Positions 14,546 through 24,200 of a DNA stretch of 43,475 bases are shown piece after piece. The notes under the pieces were generated by a model. It was given only the letters and a program-made list of their open reading frames with translations, was not told the DNA's origin and did no database searches. Source of the stretch: a virus; the IMG/VR virus record IMGVR_UViG_3300025010_000111, positions 1 to 43,475 of that record; one strand, 5' to 3'. A program made the translations under genes and the position numbers. Every line of letters starts with the position of its first letter. Position 1 is the first letter of the stretch.

Positions 14546-15562
14546 ATGAAAATAATCAAACCAAGCGTTGAATATTTTGGAGCAATACCTACAGAATATA
14601 ATGCTGCACTTAAGTTTATCGAGATAGCAGGCAGAACTTGCTACAAGTCAGAAGACAAGATTACTGAAGATAGTGCCGAGGAATTCGTCCGTAAGCTGAT
14701 TAAGGCAGGGCATCTGGCTATGATTGAGCACTCGAATTTTGTGGTGCGAACTAGGAGAATAGATTCTCTACTTACCTCATTACAAGGATCTATAGGCAAA
14801 TACTTAATTGCTGTAGCTACTCCTGATTACACTTACATAGGAGGAAGTTTGACAGCATGGTATCAGAGGTTATTGTTAGAAAATACATATAAAGGTCCGT
14901 TTAACTGCTTCTTTCATATTTGGGGCAATCTTTTTGGATTAGATAAAATAGTATTTTCACATGGTTTCAGAGATATTCCTAAAACAGAGTGGTGGCAACC
15001 ATGCCTTTATGATGAAATCCCCAAAGAACTCCACCGTTACTCAGCAAAATTCATCTGTGATCGTGGAGTCAGTCATGAGTTGGTACGACACCGACCTTGC
15101 AGCTTTGCACAAGAAAGCACCAGGTATGTGAATTACGGTGGCAAGGATATGGAGTTTATTGAACCTACTGATCTTGAGAATTGGCAAGATGATTCTTATC
15201 GTCAGTTCATGTTAGCTTGTGCTGATGCTGAGGATGCGTATCATTACATGGTAAAACCTGAAGGGCCTTTATCCCCTCAACAAGCCCGAGCCGTCCTTCC
15301 CAACGCTCTGAAAACCGAGATCGTGGTCACGGCAGATGCAGCTGAGTGGGCACATATCAGAAAGCTGCGAACAGCTAAGGCAGCTCATCCGGATATGCAG
15401 CGAGTAATGAACATGATGCCTTGGGAGGAGTTCTTAGATAAGCAAACTGAAGAAAATAAAATTCATCGCTGCAAAAAACATCATAAAGATTTTACTGGTA
15501 ACATTTGTCTTGAATGTGAAGAGGAAGAGTCGAATATTCCAACTGCATATCACGAAGGATGA
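14546..15562 (+). CDS. thyX: Flavin-dependent thymidylate synthase
   Basis: ThyX makes dTMP from dUMP using methylene-tetrahydrofolate, FAD and NADPH. The family signature RHRPCSFAQESTRY is at residues 181-194 when the start is ATG 14546, chosen because GGAG lies 9 bases upstream and the previous gene stops at 14541. An in-frame ATG at 14525 lies inside that gene. The 338-residue protein is longer than typical ThyX (about 220-250). Extra sequence includes a C-terminal tail with CKKHH and CLEC, which could bind zinc. With MazG and the uracil-glycosylase polymerase it forms a nucleotide-pool theme: the phage makes thymidylate and removes uracil. Confidence 0.93.
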   Translation: MKIIKPSVEYFGAIPTEYNAALKFIEIAGRTCYKSEDKITEDSAEEFVRKLIKAGHLAMIEHSNFVVRTRRIDSLLTSLQGSIGKYLIAVATPDYTYIGGSLTAWYQRLLLENTYKGPFNCFFHIWGNLFGLDKIVFSHGFRDIPKTEWWQPCLYDEIPKELHRYSAKFICDRGVSHELVRHRPCSFAQESTRYVNYGGKDMEFIEPTDLENWQDDSYRQFMLACADAEDAYHYMVKPEGPLSPQQARAVLPNALKTEIVVTADAAEWAHIRKLRTAKAAHPDMQRVMNMMPWEEFLDKQTEENKIHRCKKHHKDFTGNICLECEEEESNIPTAYHEG

Positions 15563-15568
15563 AAGAAA

Positions 15569-15598
15569 AATAGGGCATGGAGAGATTCATGCCCTATT
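15569..15598. terminator. Bidirectional terminator between convergent gene blocks
   Basis: AATAGGGCATG (15569-15579) and CATGCCCTATT (15588-15598) form a perfect 11-base-pair stem with an 8-base loop. A-rich sequence to the left gives a TTTTTC tail on the minus strand, and TTTTAATT follows on the plus strand. It sits between the thyX stop and the stop of the minus-strand block, so it can end transcripts arriving from both sides. Confidence 0.9.
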
Positions 15599-15620
15599 AG
15601 TTTTAATTCATTTATAAAGT

Positions 15621-18600
15621 TTATCTTACTTCAAAATATCTTTTCAAGATCACCTCTCGTTGCTGCTGCAATTGCCCAAGCCTTTCCCTAACATTTGTTG
15701 TCTGATCAATCTTTTTCAACTTATTAATTACTGCCTGGTTCCGATTTAGTGCTGATTGAAAATTTTCATGCAACTTCATTTGCTTGAACCCATCCAGGTT
15801 TGAATTCAAGAAAGTTCGCTTGTCTTCAGAATTTTCAAGCTGCTTCTTGAATATGCCTACTTCCTTGCTAAGCTTACCAAACTCTTGTTCATTGCTACTC
15901 TTCTTATAGTCTTCACCTCTTCCGTAATGCCAATAGTAGAGCTTACCTGCAATTGGGATAGACTCAACAATTCTTGCATGATCAAAATCTATTGTATCCC
16001 CCGTAATGTACGATCCATACAATTGGTTAAGATCCTTACTGATGGAATTTACAAACCTGAAGGGGGGCAAAATCTGTCCGATCAATCCAGATCCTAGCCC
16101 TTCCCGAGCTGTTTGCATCCTAACATACTTTGATGCCCCACCCATTGTAAGGAAATTCTCAATTACGTGATCCTCAAACTTAGTTTCTTTCCCAAGCAGC
16201 AAGTCTTTCAGTTCATCTGCACCAGCATTAGCCAGTGTAAGTAAGCTCACCAGCTTGATCATGTTACCAATTCCTTCAATAACTTGATCTCGTTCACCTG
16301 TCTTAATTTTGTGCCAAGCCTCATTTCGGAAGACATCAAACTGTTTAAGTGTATATGTCTTGAGCATATAAAACACTCGACCATTTCCACTCTTGAGATA
16401 TTGCTCTGACATTTCAGAGAGCGCTACAGGTTGAAAATCCAACAACCGATGATACAGTAACATCTTTACGTTGTCTGTTGGATTATTTGCAAGCAAATCA
16501 TTTATTACACTCTCAGACTGTGTTCCAAAGATCGGTTTGATTTGCTTTAGCAATGATGTTCTTCCAGCTTCTGTGTTAGCCATAACTTTGTAGTTGCTAA
16601 ACGCATTGTTAATTAAAGTCTCTTTGCCGATAGAATCTATTCTTTCAAGCCCAACCTTTTTGAATACCCAACTTACTGCATTCCCCAACGTAGTTCCGTC
16701 TGCAAACTCTTGGGCAATCCTTTCAATGCCTAAGTCTTCCTTAGTTATTTCAGACTTCTTAGTTATGGCCTTACCAACATTTTTAATTGTATCAGCTAGT
16801 CCGCGTGGTGTCCATACTTTACCTACATACATTGCCCAAGCCAAATCTCCAATCTGAGTCAGCGCAGATATTGGCGAACCCATTACATCGATGTATGACA
16901 TATTTTTGTAGGCATTAACTATTCCTGTAGCTCCATGCTCGTGGAACCTAGAATCAAGAATATCCCTTACTACTTTTTCATCCTCTGCTTGGATTCGACC
17001 AGACATTCGCAAGTCATTAATATATGTGCCAATATTCTCAGTGTAGTCACGCTGAAGTTTGTACTTATCCAATTCTTGTTCAATCCGCAATAAGTCACCT
17101 GAAACATCTTCGATTCTTGCAGCATTGTTAGCTTTTGTATACTCTTCTAGCATTACCTGCTTGCGTTTCTTTTCAGCCTTCAGGCTGGCTATTCTCTCTG
17201 GAACCTTCCCAAAGAAACGTCTTGCTTCTATTTTCTTGGTCATACTATAGATGTATTGCATCAATGCTGCATCACTATCCATGTAGAACTTATTCAATTC
17301 TGGCGGAACAGTTTCATATTGCCTGGCTTGAATGTTGCCTGGGCCACCAATACCTAGGTTCCTCCCCAGTATTGTGTTGCTTGCAATATCTGCTGCCTGT
17401 TCAGGATATTCAATCTCAAACTTTTCAACTGTCATCCCAAGCTTATCTGCATAAACTTTGATTGCATCAGTAATAACTGGTCGTTGTGAAATTCCTTTGG
17501 TTGTCTGCAAGAATCCTTCCTGATCCTTGATTATTCGTGGCCAGTATTCTTCAATAAAGCCCACATCATAACCAACATCAATTGCATCTTGCCTAATCTG
17601 ATCCAGGACTGATCGCAGCTTTTCTTGATCCTCGGTCATGTTGTATTTTTCTGCTAGTTCTTTTATCTTAACTTCGTCTGAATTTCTCCTAGCTGCATCC
17701 CAAACAAACTTGTCTTGAGGACTCATTTGTTTAGTCTTCTCCAGGAGTGGATGTGCAATTCGTAAAGCAGTTACAATCTTTTGTGAAGTCCGAAAATCGA
17801 GGTTTCTAATCTCTGTGCGAAGCATAGGATCTACATTCTTAAGCCTAGTTGATATAGACCCCAAGCCTTTGTCAATGAGTTGCTTAATTTCATGTCCGCG
17901 CATTCGAAGAGTCTGGCCGATTGTACGGACCAAGCTATTTCGTTCAGTGTACATTTGATGATAAACATCATCGCTGATCTTTTGAGTTGGGGTTTCACGA
18001 ACCTCGAACATTGGCATACCTTCACGGAGTGCCTCAGCTTGACGCTCATAAATCTTTCCACTTTCTACTTCACGAGCCAACCCTGAGACTGTCTGCTTGC
18101 CAAAAGAAAGTAATTGCTGGAAGAAGTCCATTACTCTTTGAATCACTTTACCAAAAGCAGTATTCCTATATGATTCTCGATTGACCATAATCTGAGCAAA
18201 CATATTTGCACGATTTTCAACCATCCTCTGTTTTGGATCTTTATGAGTACTCAGAGCAAACTCAAGTTTACCTGCTTTGCGAAGTTTATTAAACTCTTTA
18301 TTCAAAGCGCTGTCATCTGCTTCTGTAATCATGTCCAAGTTGTCAAGGACATGCTTGTTTTCATGCCAAAGAGTTTTGTTGTCGGCAAAGTTTTCATCAA
18401 GAAGAATTTCATTGCCTGTTGTAATGCCAAGGATTTTTCCATCTTTTGACATCTGACCAGTTTCAATTGCTAACTTAACAAGATCTTGACCAGCAGCTTG
18501 GATGCTATTGATTGTTAAGCCTTTACCATTCTTGAACTTAACTGATATTGATCCATCAGGAGATTGATTTATTTCTTGTCCTGGAAAAGTTAATTTAATG

Positions 18601-20912
18601 TCTTCAAGATTAACTTTGCCTAATGCTTCTTGATTTTCACCAACCTGAAACTGTGGAACACTACCTACTTGTCGTTCATTAGTGAACCCACTCTGCAAAC
18701 CTCCTGGCAAGTTTCTAGGAATTTCAGTTTCAACTGCTTGGATATTAGTTGATGGAACATCTCCAAGAGCTTTGGCAATTTGTTTAAACCATTGTTGGCG
18801 TTTATTCTGTTCAGCCAAAGATGGAACAACATTTTGTTTTGCTTCACCTTTGGATGCTGTATCACTTTTGACATTACCTTCAATTTCATTAAGTTTCGTT
18901 TCAAAGAATTTCTTCCTCATGAATGCTTCCGTTCCAGGAGTCATTTCTTCCTGACGAAGATTCAATTCTTTTTTAATTCCCTGCCAATAATTTTCAATAA
19001 TCTTTCTTTCTTCAGTGGTAAAACTATTATTTATATAAGTCTTTACATAGTTTACATAATCTTCAATTTGTCTTAGATTATGTTCTTCCTCAAGAGTTCT
19101 TGAAGGTGCTTTCTCATTTAAAGCTGATCTCTCTTGAGATTTATTTGCAATTATTTGATTCGCATAATCAGCTATAGATTTTGGAACTATTTCACTTTCT
19201 ATAATCTTTGCTGATTCAGCAGCATCTTTTTCTATACCAACCTTCTCACCTACATTAACAGTCCCAAAAAGTTCCTCAAGATATTTCTGTCTACCATCTC
19301 TAGTAGTATATGGAGCAAAAGCTTTCTTAACCTCAGGCGTTTCTTTATCAAGTAACTCATTACGCCTTTTGTTCAATGTAATAAGTTTATCTTCAATTAC
19401 TTTTCTTTCTTCTGCACTTGTTGAAGTTTTAGCATCTAATGCATAAGGATCAAACTTACGATTATATTGTTCAGAGAGAGTTGTAATCTCCTTATCAATA
19501 TTTGTAATTCTTTCATTAAGTTGGCTTGCAGATTCATACCTATGATCATTTAATTTATTTTCAATTTCTTTTGCTTGCTTCTCTTCAGGAGAAAGAGCTT
19601 CATATTCCTTCTTAGCCAGTTCTTCTTTCTTCTGGATTCCAGAATTAATCCGATCAAGAAGGCTCTGGCTATTTTTATTATCCTCAACAATCTTTCTGAT
19701 TAATTCAGCCGGATCGACATTTAACTCTCTTGCTTTCTGATCAAGTTTATAAGGATCATCAAGAATTTCTTTATTCAAATTAAGAGTATCATTTAAAGTT
19801 TGGATACTTTGCCCAAGTTCGTCTTTTTTCAAATTGAGAATATTCGCCGCTCTTCTGTCAAGCTCAATCTCTGCATCAGTCTTTCCAGGTCCAGGATCTT
19901 TTGCTTGTGCAGAAAAGCCTGCATTAACTGCTGCACCAGCTCCACCACCAATCGCACCAGCAGCCATACTCTCAATAATGCGCTCAACATTATCAGCAGT
20001 CAACAGCTTATCATCTGTATTCGCTACAGTATTAAGAACACTAAGCAGTTCCTGACCACCTTCTTGCAAAGCTTCTTGAGGAATATTTGTAAGCAATTCC
20101 TTTGCAGACTTTTTAACCATTCCAGTTGAACCCTTACTCAGGGCATCAACAAAAGTATCTACCAGCTTACTATTACCACCAGCAAACTCTAGTGAGGTTG
20201 CCAGAGCACCAAATAGCAATGCAGTCTCAGGGGCATCAATGCCTTTATTTTGAAGCAGCTCTGCATACATTCCACCAGATTCTAACGGCATAACTGATCC
20301 GGCAATACCAACCTTACCACCAAACTTCTTCAATGCCTGGCCAGTAAGTTGCTTTCTTACTTGAGCTTCTGTTAAATCTCCAATTCCACGTTTAACTGAC
20401 TGTTTGACAGCTTCATCAATTCCTTTTTTAAGAATTGTTCTACCTGCCAAACCTCCGGCAACAGTACCTGCACCTGGAGCAATAGCAGATCCTGCAACAG
20501 CCCCAATCGCAGCCTCAGCCATACTAGGAACAAGTTCACCTAAAGTTCCTTGTGCCCAGTCAATAGCACCACCGATTCCTGCTTCACCACTATAAACATC
20601 TTTAAAAGAATGCTTCTTAGGATATAATTTTGCTTCTTCAATATTCCTGTTATATCCTTTCATGCCAAAATTTTGCACAGCCTGGCCAGCAGATTCAATC
20701 CCAAGCTTTTTCAATCCTGAGCCTGCAAGTGCAGTAGCACCATAAGCAGAGGCTTGAAGATTCTGAAGTCCTCGCTGAACGCCTGGAATAAAATCAGAGT
20801 CACTTGCTACAGCAACAGGTTTCTTTACTGGATAACCAGACGCAAACATCTTAGCAAATTCGTCTGTCTCATCTTCATTACTACTTCCAAACATCTTATC
20901 AAACTCATCCAT
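15621..20912 (-). CDS. Giant internal virion (polyvalent-type) protein with HExxH motif
   Basis: This is a 1763-residue protein. The N-terminus repeats a short motif (DEFDKMF at 2-8 and DEFAKMF at 17-23). Residues 131-160 and a second stretch near 310-330 are glycine/alanine-rich and hydrophobic, resembling glycine-zipper membrane segments. A long charged coiled region follows (about 340-660). HENKH at 850-854 fits an HExxH zinc-metalloprotease motif (LWHENKHVLDNL). The rest is helical. Such giant proteins in short-tailed phages are usually packaged and ejected ahead of the DNA, and may carry enzymes to protect it ('polyvalent proteins'). It is the last gene of the virion block, coupled to the upstream gene by a TAATG overlap. 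No muramidase or helicase motif was seen. Confidence 0.75.
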   Translation of the reverse strand: MDEFDKMFGSSNEDETDEFAKMFASGYPVKKPVAVASDSDFIPGVQRGLQNLQASAYGATALAGSGLKKLGIESAGQAVQNFGMKGYNRNIEEAKLYPKKHSFKDVYSGEAGIGGAIDWAQGTLGELVPSMAEAAIGAVAGSAIAPGAGTVAGGLAGRTILKKGIDEAVKQSVKRGIGDLTEAQVRKQLTGQALKKFGGKVGIAGSVMPLESGGMYAELLQNKGIDAPETALLFGALATSLEFAGGNSKLVDTFVDALSKGSTGMVKKSAKELLTNIPQEALQEGGQELLSVLNTVANTDDKLLTADNVERIIESMAAGAIGGGAGAAVNAGFSAQAKDPGPGKTDAEIELDRRAANILNLKKDELGQSIQTLNDTLNLNKEILDDPYKLDQKARELNVDPAELIRKIVEDNKNSQSLLDRINSGIQKKEELAKKEYEALSPEEKQAKEIENKLNDHRYESASQLNERITNIDKEITTLSEQYNRKFDPYALDAKTSTSAEERKVIEDKLITLNKRRNELLDKETPEVKKAFAPYTTRDGRQKYLEELFGTVNVGEKVGIEKDAAESAKIIESEIVPKSIADYANQIIANKSQERSALNEKAPSRTLEEEHNLRQIEDYVNYVKTYINNSFTTEERKIIENYWQGIKKELNLRQEEMTPGTEAFMRKKFFETKLNEIEGNVKSDTASKGEAKQNVVPSLAEQNKRQQWFKQIAKALGDVPSTNIQAVETEIPRNLPGGLQSGFTNERQVGSVPQFQVGENQEALGKVNLEDIKLTFPGQEINQSPDGSISVKFKNGKGLTINSIQAAGQDLVKLAIETGQMSKDGKILGITTGNEILLDENFADNKTLWHENKHVLDNLDMITEADDSALNKEFNKLRKAGKLEFALSTHKDPKQRMVENRANMFAQIMVNRESYRNTAFGKVIQRVMDFFQQLLSFGKQTVSGLAREVESGKIYERQAEALREGMPMFEVRETPTQKISDDVYHQMYTERNSLVRTIGQTLRMRGHEIKQLIDKGLGSISTRLKNVDPMLRTEIRNLDFRTSQKIVTALRIAHPLLEKTKQMSPQDKFVWDAARRNSDEVKIKELAEKYNMTEDQEKLRSVLDQIRQDAIDVGYDVGFIEEYWPRIIKDQEGFLQTTKGISQRPVITDAIKVYADKLGMTVEKFEIEYPEQAADIASNTILGRNLGIGGPGNIQARQYETVPPELNKFYMDSDAALMQYIYSMTKKIEARRFFGKVPERIASLKAEKKRKQVMLEEYTKANNAARIEDVSGDLLRIEQELDKYKLQRDYTENIGTYINDLRMSGRIQAEDEKVVRDILDSRFHEHGATGIVNAYKNMSYIDVMGSPISALTQIGDLAWAMYVGKVWTPRGLADTIKNVGKAITKKSEITKEDLGIERIAQEFADGTTLGNAVSWVFKKVGLERIDSIGKETLINNAFSNYKVMANTEAGRTSLLKQIKPIFGTQSESVINDLLANNPTDNVKMLLYHRLLDFQPVALSEMSEQYLKSGNGRVFYMLKTYTLKQFDVFRNEAWHKIKTGERDQVIEGIGNMIKLVSLLTLANAGADELKDLLLGKETKFEDHVIENFLTMGGASKYVRMQTAREGLGSGLIGQILPPFRFVNSISKDLNQLYGSYITGDTIDFDHARIVESIPIAGKLYYWHYGRGEDYKKSSNEQEFGKLSKEVGIFKKQLENSEDKRTFLNSNLDGFKQMKLHENFQSALNRNQAVINKLKKIDQTTNVRERLGQLQQQREVILKRYFEVR

Positions 20913-22027
20913 TAGATTTCTCCATTAGCTATTTTCTGAAGAATAACTTCTCTATTAATGTTTGGATTAGCTTTAATCAAGGCATTGATTTTACTTCTTT
21001 GTTCAGTAGTAACTTGTGGAGTATTAGTTGATGCTGGTGTATCATCAACATATCCAGTATCGTCATCATTTGGCATTAGAAGTCTTTGTCTCTTAGTATT
21101 TCCAGTAGGATCAATAGGATCGGATTCCTCAATTATCATAGGCTTTAATCTACGTTCTTTATCTGGAGGATTCTGTAGTACTTGTCCTTGAATATCGCGC
21201 AGTTTATTTTCTGCAATAACTCCTTGCTCATCTATCCGATTCTTATCTGCATCAAGAGAAAGCTGATCTCTTGCAATCTGGTTACGATCTAAAGTAGAAA
21301 GGAAATTTGCTCGATTAATATCTTGATCTGCTTCAGCATTTGCTATTTGTGAGTCAGCTCGAGCCTGTTTACTTTGCAGACCTCGCACAAACATTCCACC
21401 AATACTATCATCTACAGGTTCTTTTGACTCTAATGGAGTTGCTCCAAAGAATCTACCTCTTGGTGAATTTATATAAGCATCATATCGAGCTTGTTGCTGC
21501 CTACGATAATCATCCCAAGTCGGTTGCTGCCTACCGGATTGTCTATTTATATTTCTTAAATTGATCTTACCCTTATCTCCTTCATATGAAAGAGTATTTC
21601 CACCAATAGCATAAGTGGTTGTATCTCCATTAGTTGATATATTCATTTTACCTAATTCTGTATCTCTTTGTACATTAGGAGTTTCATTAATCTTAGGATT
21701 TTCAGTTTGTACAGTATTTACTACAGGTAATATATTTTTTTCAACTATTCTCGTTCCTTGCCCAACTCTGTCAGGACGAGAATTAATAAATTTTAAATTC
21801 TTTTTTTCATTAGCTGATGCTTCTGCGCTAAAGGCTTTTGTAGGATCATTAATACTTTTTCTATATTCTGCTGTATTTTTTAAATTGTCAATTACATTAA
21901 TTATACGAGGAGTTTTATTCAGCGTTATTGGCTTACCTTCTTTATTATATGTACTCATAGGATTACTTTTATTAAGCCAAGGCGCGGATTTTAACTTTCT
22001 TTTCTTCTCTTCTTCAGTTTGAGCCAT
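20912..22027 (-). CDS. Probable internal virion protein, unknown fold
   Basis: This 371-residue, very hydrophilic protein is rich in N, R, Q and D (RNINRQSGRQQPTWDDYRRQ). A helical stretch near residues 200-270 is charged (ADQDINRANFLSTLDRNQIA). It lacks any enzyme motif. It sits between a 322-residue virion-type protein and the giant 1763-residue protein and shares a TAATG overlap with the latter, so the two are probably made together. An internal core or ejection-protein role is inferred from position only. Confidence 0.6.
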   Translation of the reverse strand: MAQTEEEKKRKLKSAPWLNKSNPMSTYNKEGKPITLNKTPRIINVIDNLKNTAEYRKSINDPTKAFSAEASANEKKNLKFINSRPDRVGQGTRIVEKNILPVVNTVQTENPKINETPNVQRDTELGKMNISTNGDTTTYAIGGNTLSYEGDKGKINLRNINRQSGRQQPTWDDYRRQQQARYDAYINSPRGRFFGATPLESKEPVDDSIGGMFVRGLQSKQARADSQIANAEADQDINRANFLSTLDRNQIARDQLSLDADKNRIDEQGVIAENKLRDIQGQVLQNPPDKERRLKPMIIEESDPIDPTGNTKRQRLLMPNDDDTGYVDDTPASTNTPQVTTEQRSKINALIKANPNINREVILQKIANGEI

Positions 22028-22050
22028 TTTAGCCTCGCAGATTAATTTTA

Positions 22051-23019
22051 TTATTCAAATGCACTAACAGATTGAGAAACAACACTGTTCAAAGACATCA
22101 AAGCAGCTTGCGCAGTCTTAGCAAAAACATCTGCTGCAGCAGCAAGTGCCTGAACATCAACCTGACTATTCTGAGTAGCATTATCTCTTCTATGCTTATA
22201 AACATCAACTCCTGCATCAAGCTCAGCAAGTTTTGATTGCAAGATCATTTGATCACGATTCTGTCTTGCTCTATACCAATCTGCAGCAGCACTCATCATC
22301 TTAGCTTTAATATCTGTATTTAGAGCCGCTATTCTTGCTGCTGCATCTGGAGCTACTGCTAAGGCCCGAATATAATCTATTGCTGCCTGCATTGCTGCCA
22401 GTCTAGATTCAATAGCCTTACCTATGGCAAACTTAATAGTTTCGATGGCTATTTCAATTTGTTTTACAGCAACTGTTGTCGTTGCAATACCAATCCTGCC
22501 TGCCTGTTCAAAGGTTGCTTGGTTAAGATCATAAATCATTGGACCCTGGATGAGCGAAAATCCTCTTGCAGTATATCCAGCAGCTATACCACTAGAAACT
22601 CTCTGCCCATCTCTAATAATTCTATCTCTTTCGCGCTGAATTATTTGATCCTCAAGTGCTGCCGGAATTCCTGTACCACCATTAGTAATTGTATTGATTA
22701 ACCAATTAGTAGCTTCATCAAAAGCATCACTTGCTAAAGGATAATAAGTAGCAAAAAAGTTAGCTAGTTGACCAGATAATAGGGCAATTAATGCATCACG
22801 CTCTGCCTGATAATTATATGTTGAATCATCTGCTGTTGGTATTTCTGGCTCTATTGCAGCAACAGTAAATCCTGTAGCAGTTGTAGGTGGAGTAAGATAA
22901 AAACCTGCATTGCTATGAATAAGATCATCTGCAGCATCTTGTGCAGAATCAGTTGCTGTAGTTGCTGTAGTAAGAGCATTTGTAATAACTTGATTTATAA
23001 ATTCTGATGCTTCCGACAT
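22051..23019 (-). CDS. Probable virion protein, alanine-rich helical
   Basis: This 322-residue protein is rich in A, T, I and D, with long predicted helices (for example AAMQAAIDYIRALAVAPDAA). There is no enzyme motif. Its start overlaps the stop of the upstream gene (23019), in a series of tightly coupled genes. The composition and place next to the internal proteins suggest a tail or internal virion component. I do not recognise a named family with certainty. Confidence 0.6.
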   Translation of the reverse strand: MSEASEFINQVITNALTTATTATDSAQDAADDLIHSNAGFYLTPPTTATGFTVAAIEPEIPTADDSTYNYQAERDALIALLSGQLANFFATYYPLASDAFDEATNWLINTITNGGTGIPAALEDQIIQRERDRIIRDGQRVSSGIAAGYTARGFSLIQGPMIYDLNQATFEQAGRIGIATTTVAVKQIEIAIETIKFAIGKAIESRLAAMQAAIDYIRALAVAPDAAARIAALNTDIKAKMMSAAADWYRARQNRDQMILQSKLAELDAGVDVYKHRRDNATQNSQVDVQALAAAADVFAKTAQAALMSLNSVVSQSVSAFE

Positions 23020-24200
23020 TAGAGTCTCCTATTCAGTTGCATGATTTCAAACATAATATTTTCAAGATCAAAATTGTAACCATTATTTTTAAGTATATAA
23101 TTCCAATAATAGCCAGAAAGTTCACTTCCCATATTAATACGCTGCTTTGTCATTGTAGTACTTGAATCCTTCATCAAAAATGTACGAGTCTGTCCATCAG
23201 TGTTAACGATTAATGAAAGTTTTCCACTGGAATTCAGTCCTAAGTATGCTGAAGTAACTCTCTTCTTATAAATTGAGCCTAAATCAGATCGTCCAAAATC
23301 AACTAAAGTATCTATTTCAATTCCATTATCAGTACTTCCAGTTAATTCATAAATACCATCTCTTGCTATACCATAGTTTTTACCTTCATATGTATAAAAG
23401 GAAAGATAGCCATAATTATCATATTGACTAGTAGCATTAGTATCAATGTTAACTACCCAAACTCTGGCAGTATTATCAAGGGCAACAACATTATCAAGTG
23501 CAGCAGCCTCACCAGATGTAGCAATAAATACATCATCTGTCATTATAGAAGTATTGAAAGAAGCAAGAAATGATCCAATAACTGTGAAGTTATCAGTTAC
23601 CTGCATGGAAGCCAGCAGTTGAGAGATGTATATATGGCTACCAGTAATAGTATCAATGATCTGGCCAGAATTGTCAAGTATGACGACGAATACTGGCCGA
23701 CGACCGAAAGCATCCAAGGTGTAACAGAAACTGTAGAGCTTACGCTCAAACGGAGTCGCATCGTAGATACCAGAAGAAACAAAAGAGGGAAACTCAGCCT
23801 CACCTTCACCGTATTCTCCCTCGCCTCCCTTAGCAAGCATAGCAGGAAATTCAGTAGATCCATCAATGTATGAGATTGTGCCAAGAATTCCTGAAGAAAC
23901 CAACCGAGGAAGTGTAGCATAACCATAATTCGTCAAGGTAGGAACATACAGTCCACCCTCAGCATAAGATTCAAGTGCTGGAAATTCAGCCTCTCCTGAT
24001 CCATAACTTGTGATGTATCCGCCGAATCCTGCCAATGCTGGAAATGTGGCATAGCCATAATTGTTAGAAGCTGTAGCAACCATCTCGCCAGAACCAGACA
24101 TTGTTACACTTGCTGATTGGAAATTAGAAAGTGTCAGCGTTCCAGCTCCTATCATCAGCACGTCATAATCTTGAATGGTTAGTGTTCCGTAACCTATCAT
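23019..24200 (-). CDS. Tail protein with tandem glycine/proline repeats
   Basis: This is a 393-residue protein. Its first 150 residues hold a degenerate short repeat, G-x-[AGE]-x-[FL]-P-x-[LMF], seen as YGYATFPAL, GEAEFPAL, YGYATLPRL, GSTEFPAM and GEAEFPSF, after earlier forms GYGTLTIQ and GAGTLTLS. The spacing is about 15-25 residues. The C-terminal 230 residues look beta-rich (IYELTGSTDNGIEIDTLVDF) and resemble tail or baseplate-type proteins. It overlaps genes on both sides by one base or so. The repeat suggests a beta-solenoid or fibre shaft; the C-terminal part may anchor it in the tail. Function is inferred. Confidence 0.6.
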   Translation of the reverse strand: MIGYGTLTIQDYDVLMIGAGTLTLSNFQSASVTMSGSGEMVATASNNYGYATFPALAGFGGYITSYGSGEAEFPALESYAEGGLYVPTLTNYGYATLPRLVSSGILGTISYIDGSTEFPAMLAKGGEGEYGEGEAEFPSFVSSGIYDATPFERKLYSFCYTLDAFGRRPVFVVILDNSGQIIDTITGSHIYISQLLASMQVTDNFTVIGSFLASFNTSIMTDDVFIATSGEAAALDNVVALDNTARVWVVNIDTNATSQYDNYGYLSFYTYEGKNYGIARDGIYELTGSTDNGIEIDTLVDFGRSDLGSIYKKRVTSAYLGLNSSGKLSLIVNTDGQTRTFLMKDSSTTMTKQRINMGSELSGYYWNYILKNNGYNFDLENIMFEIMQLNRRL

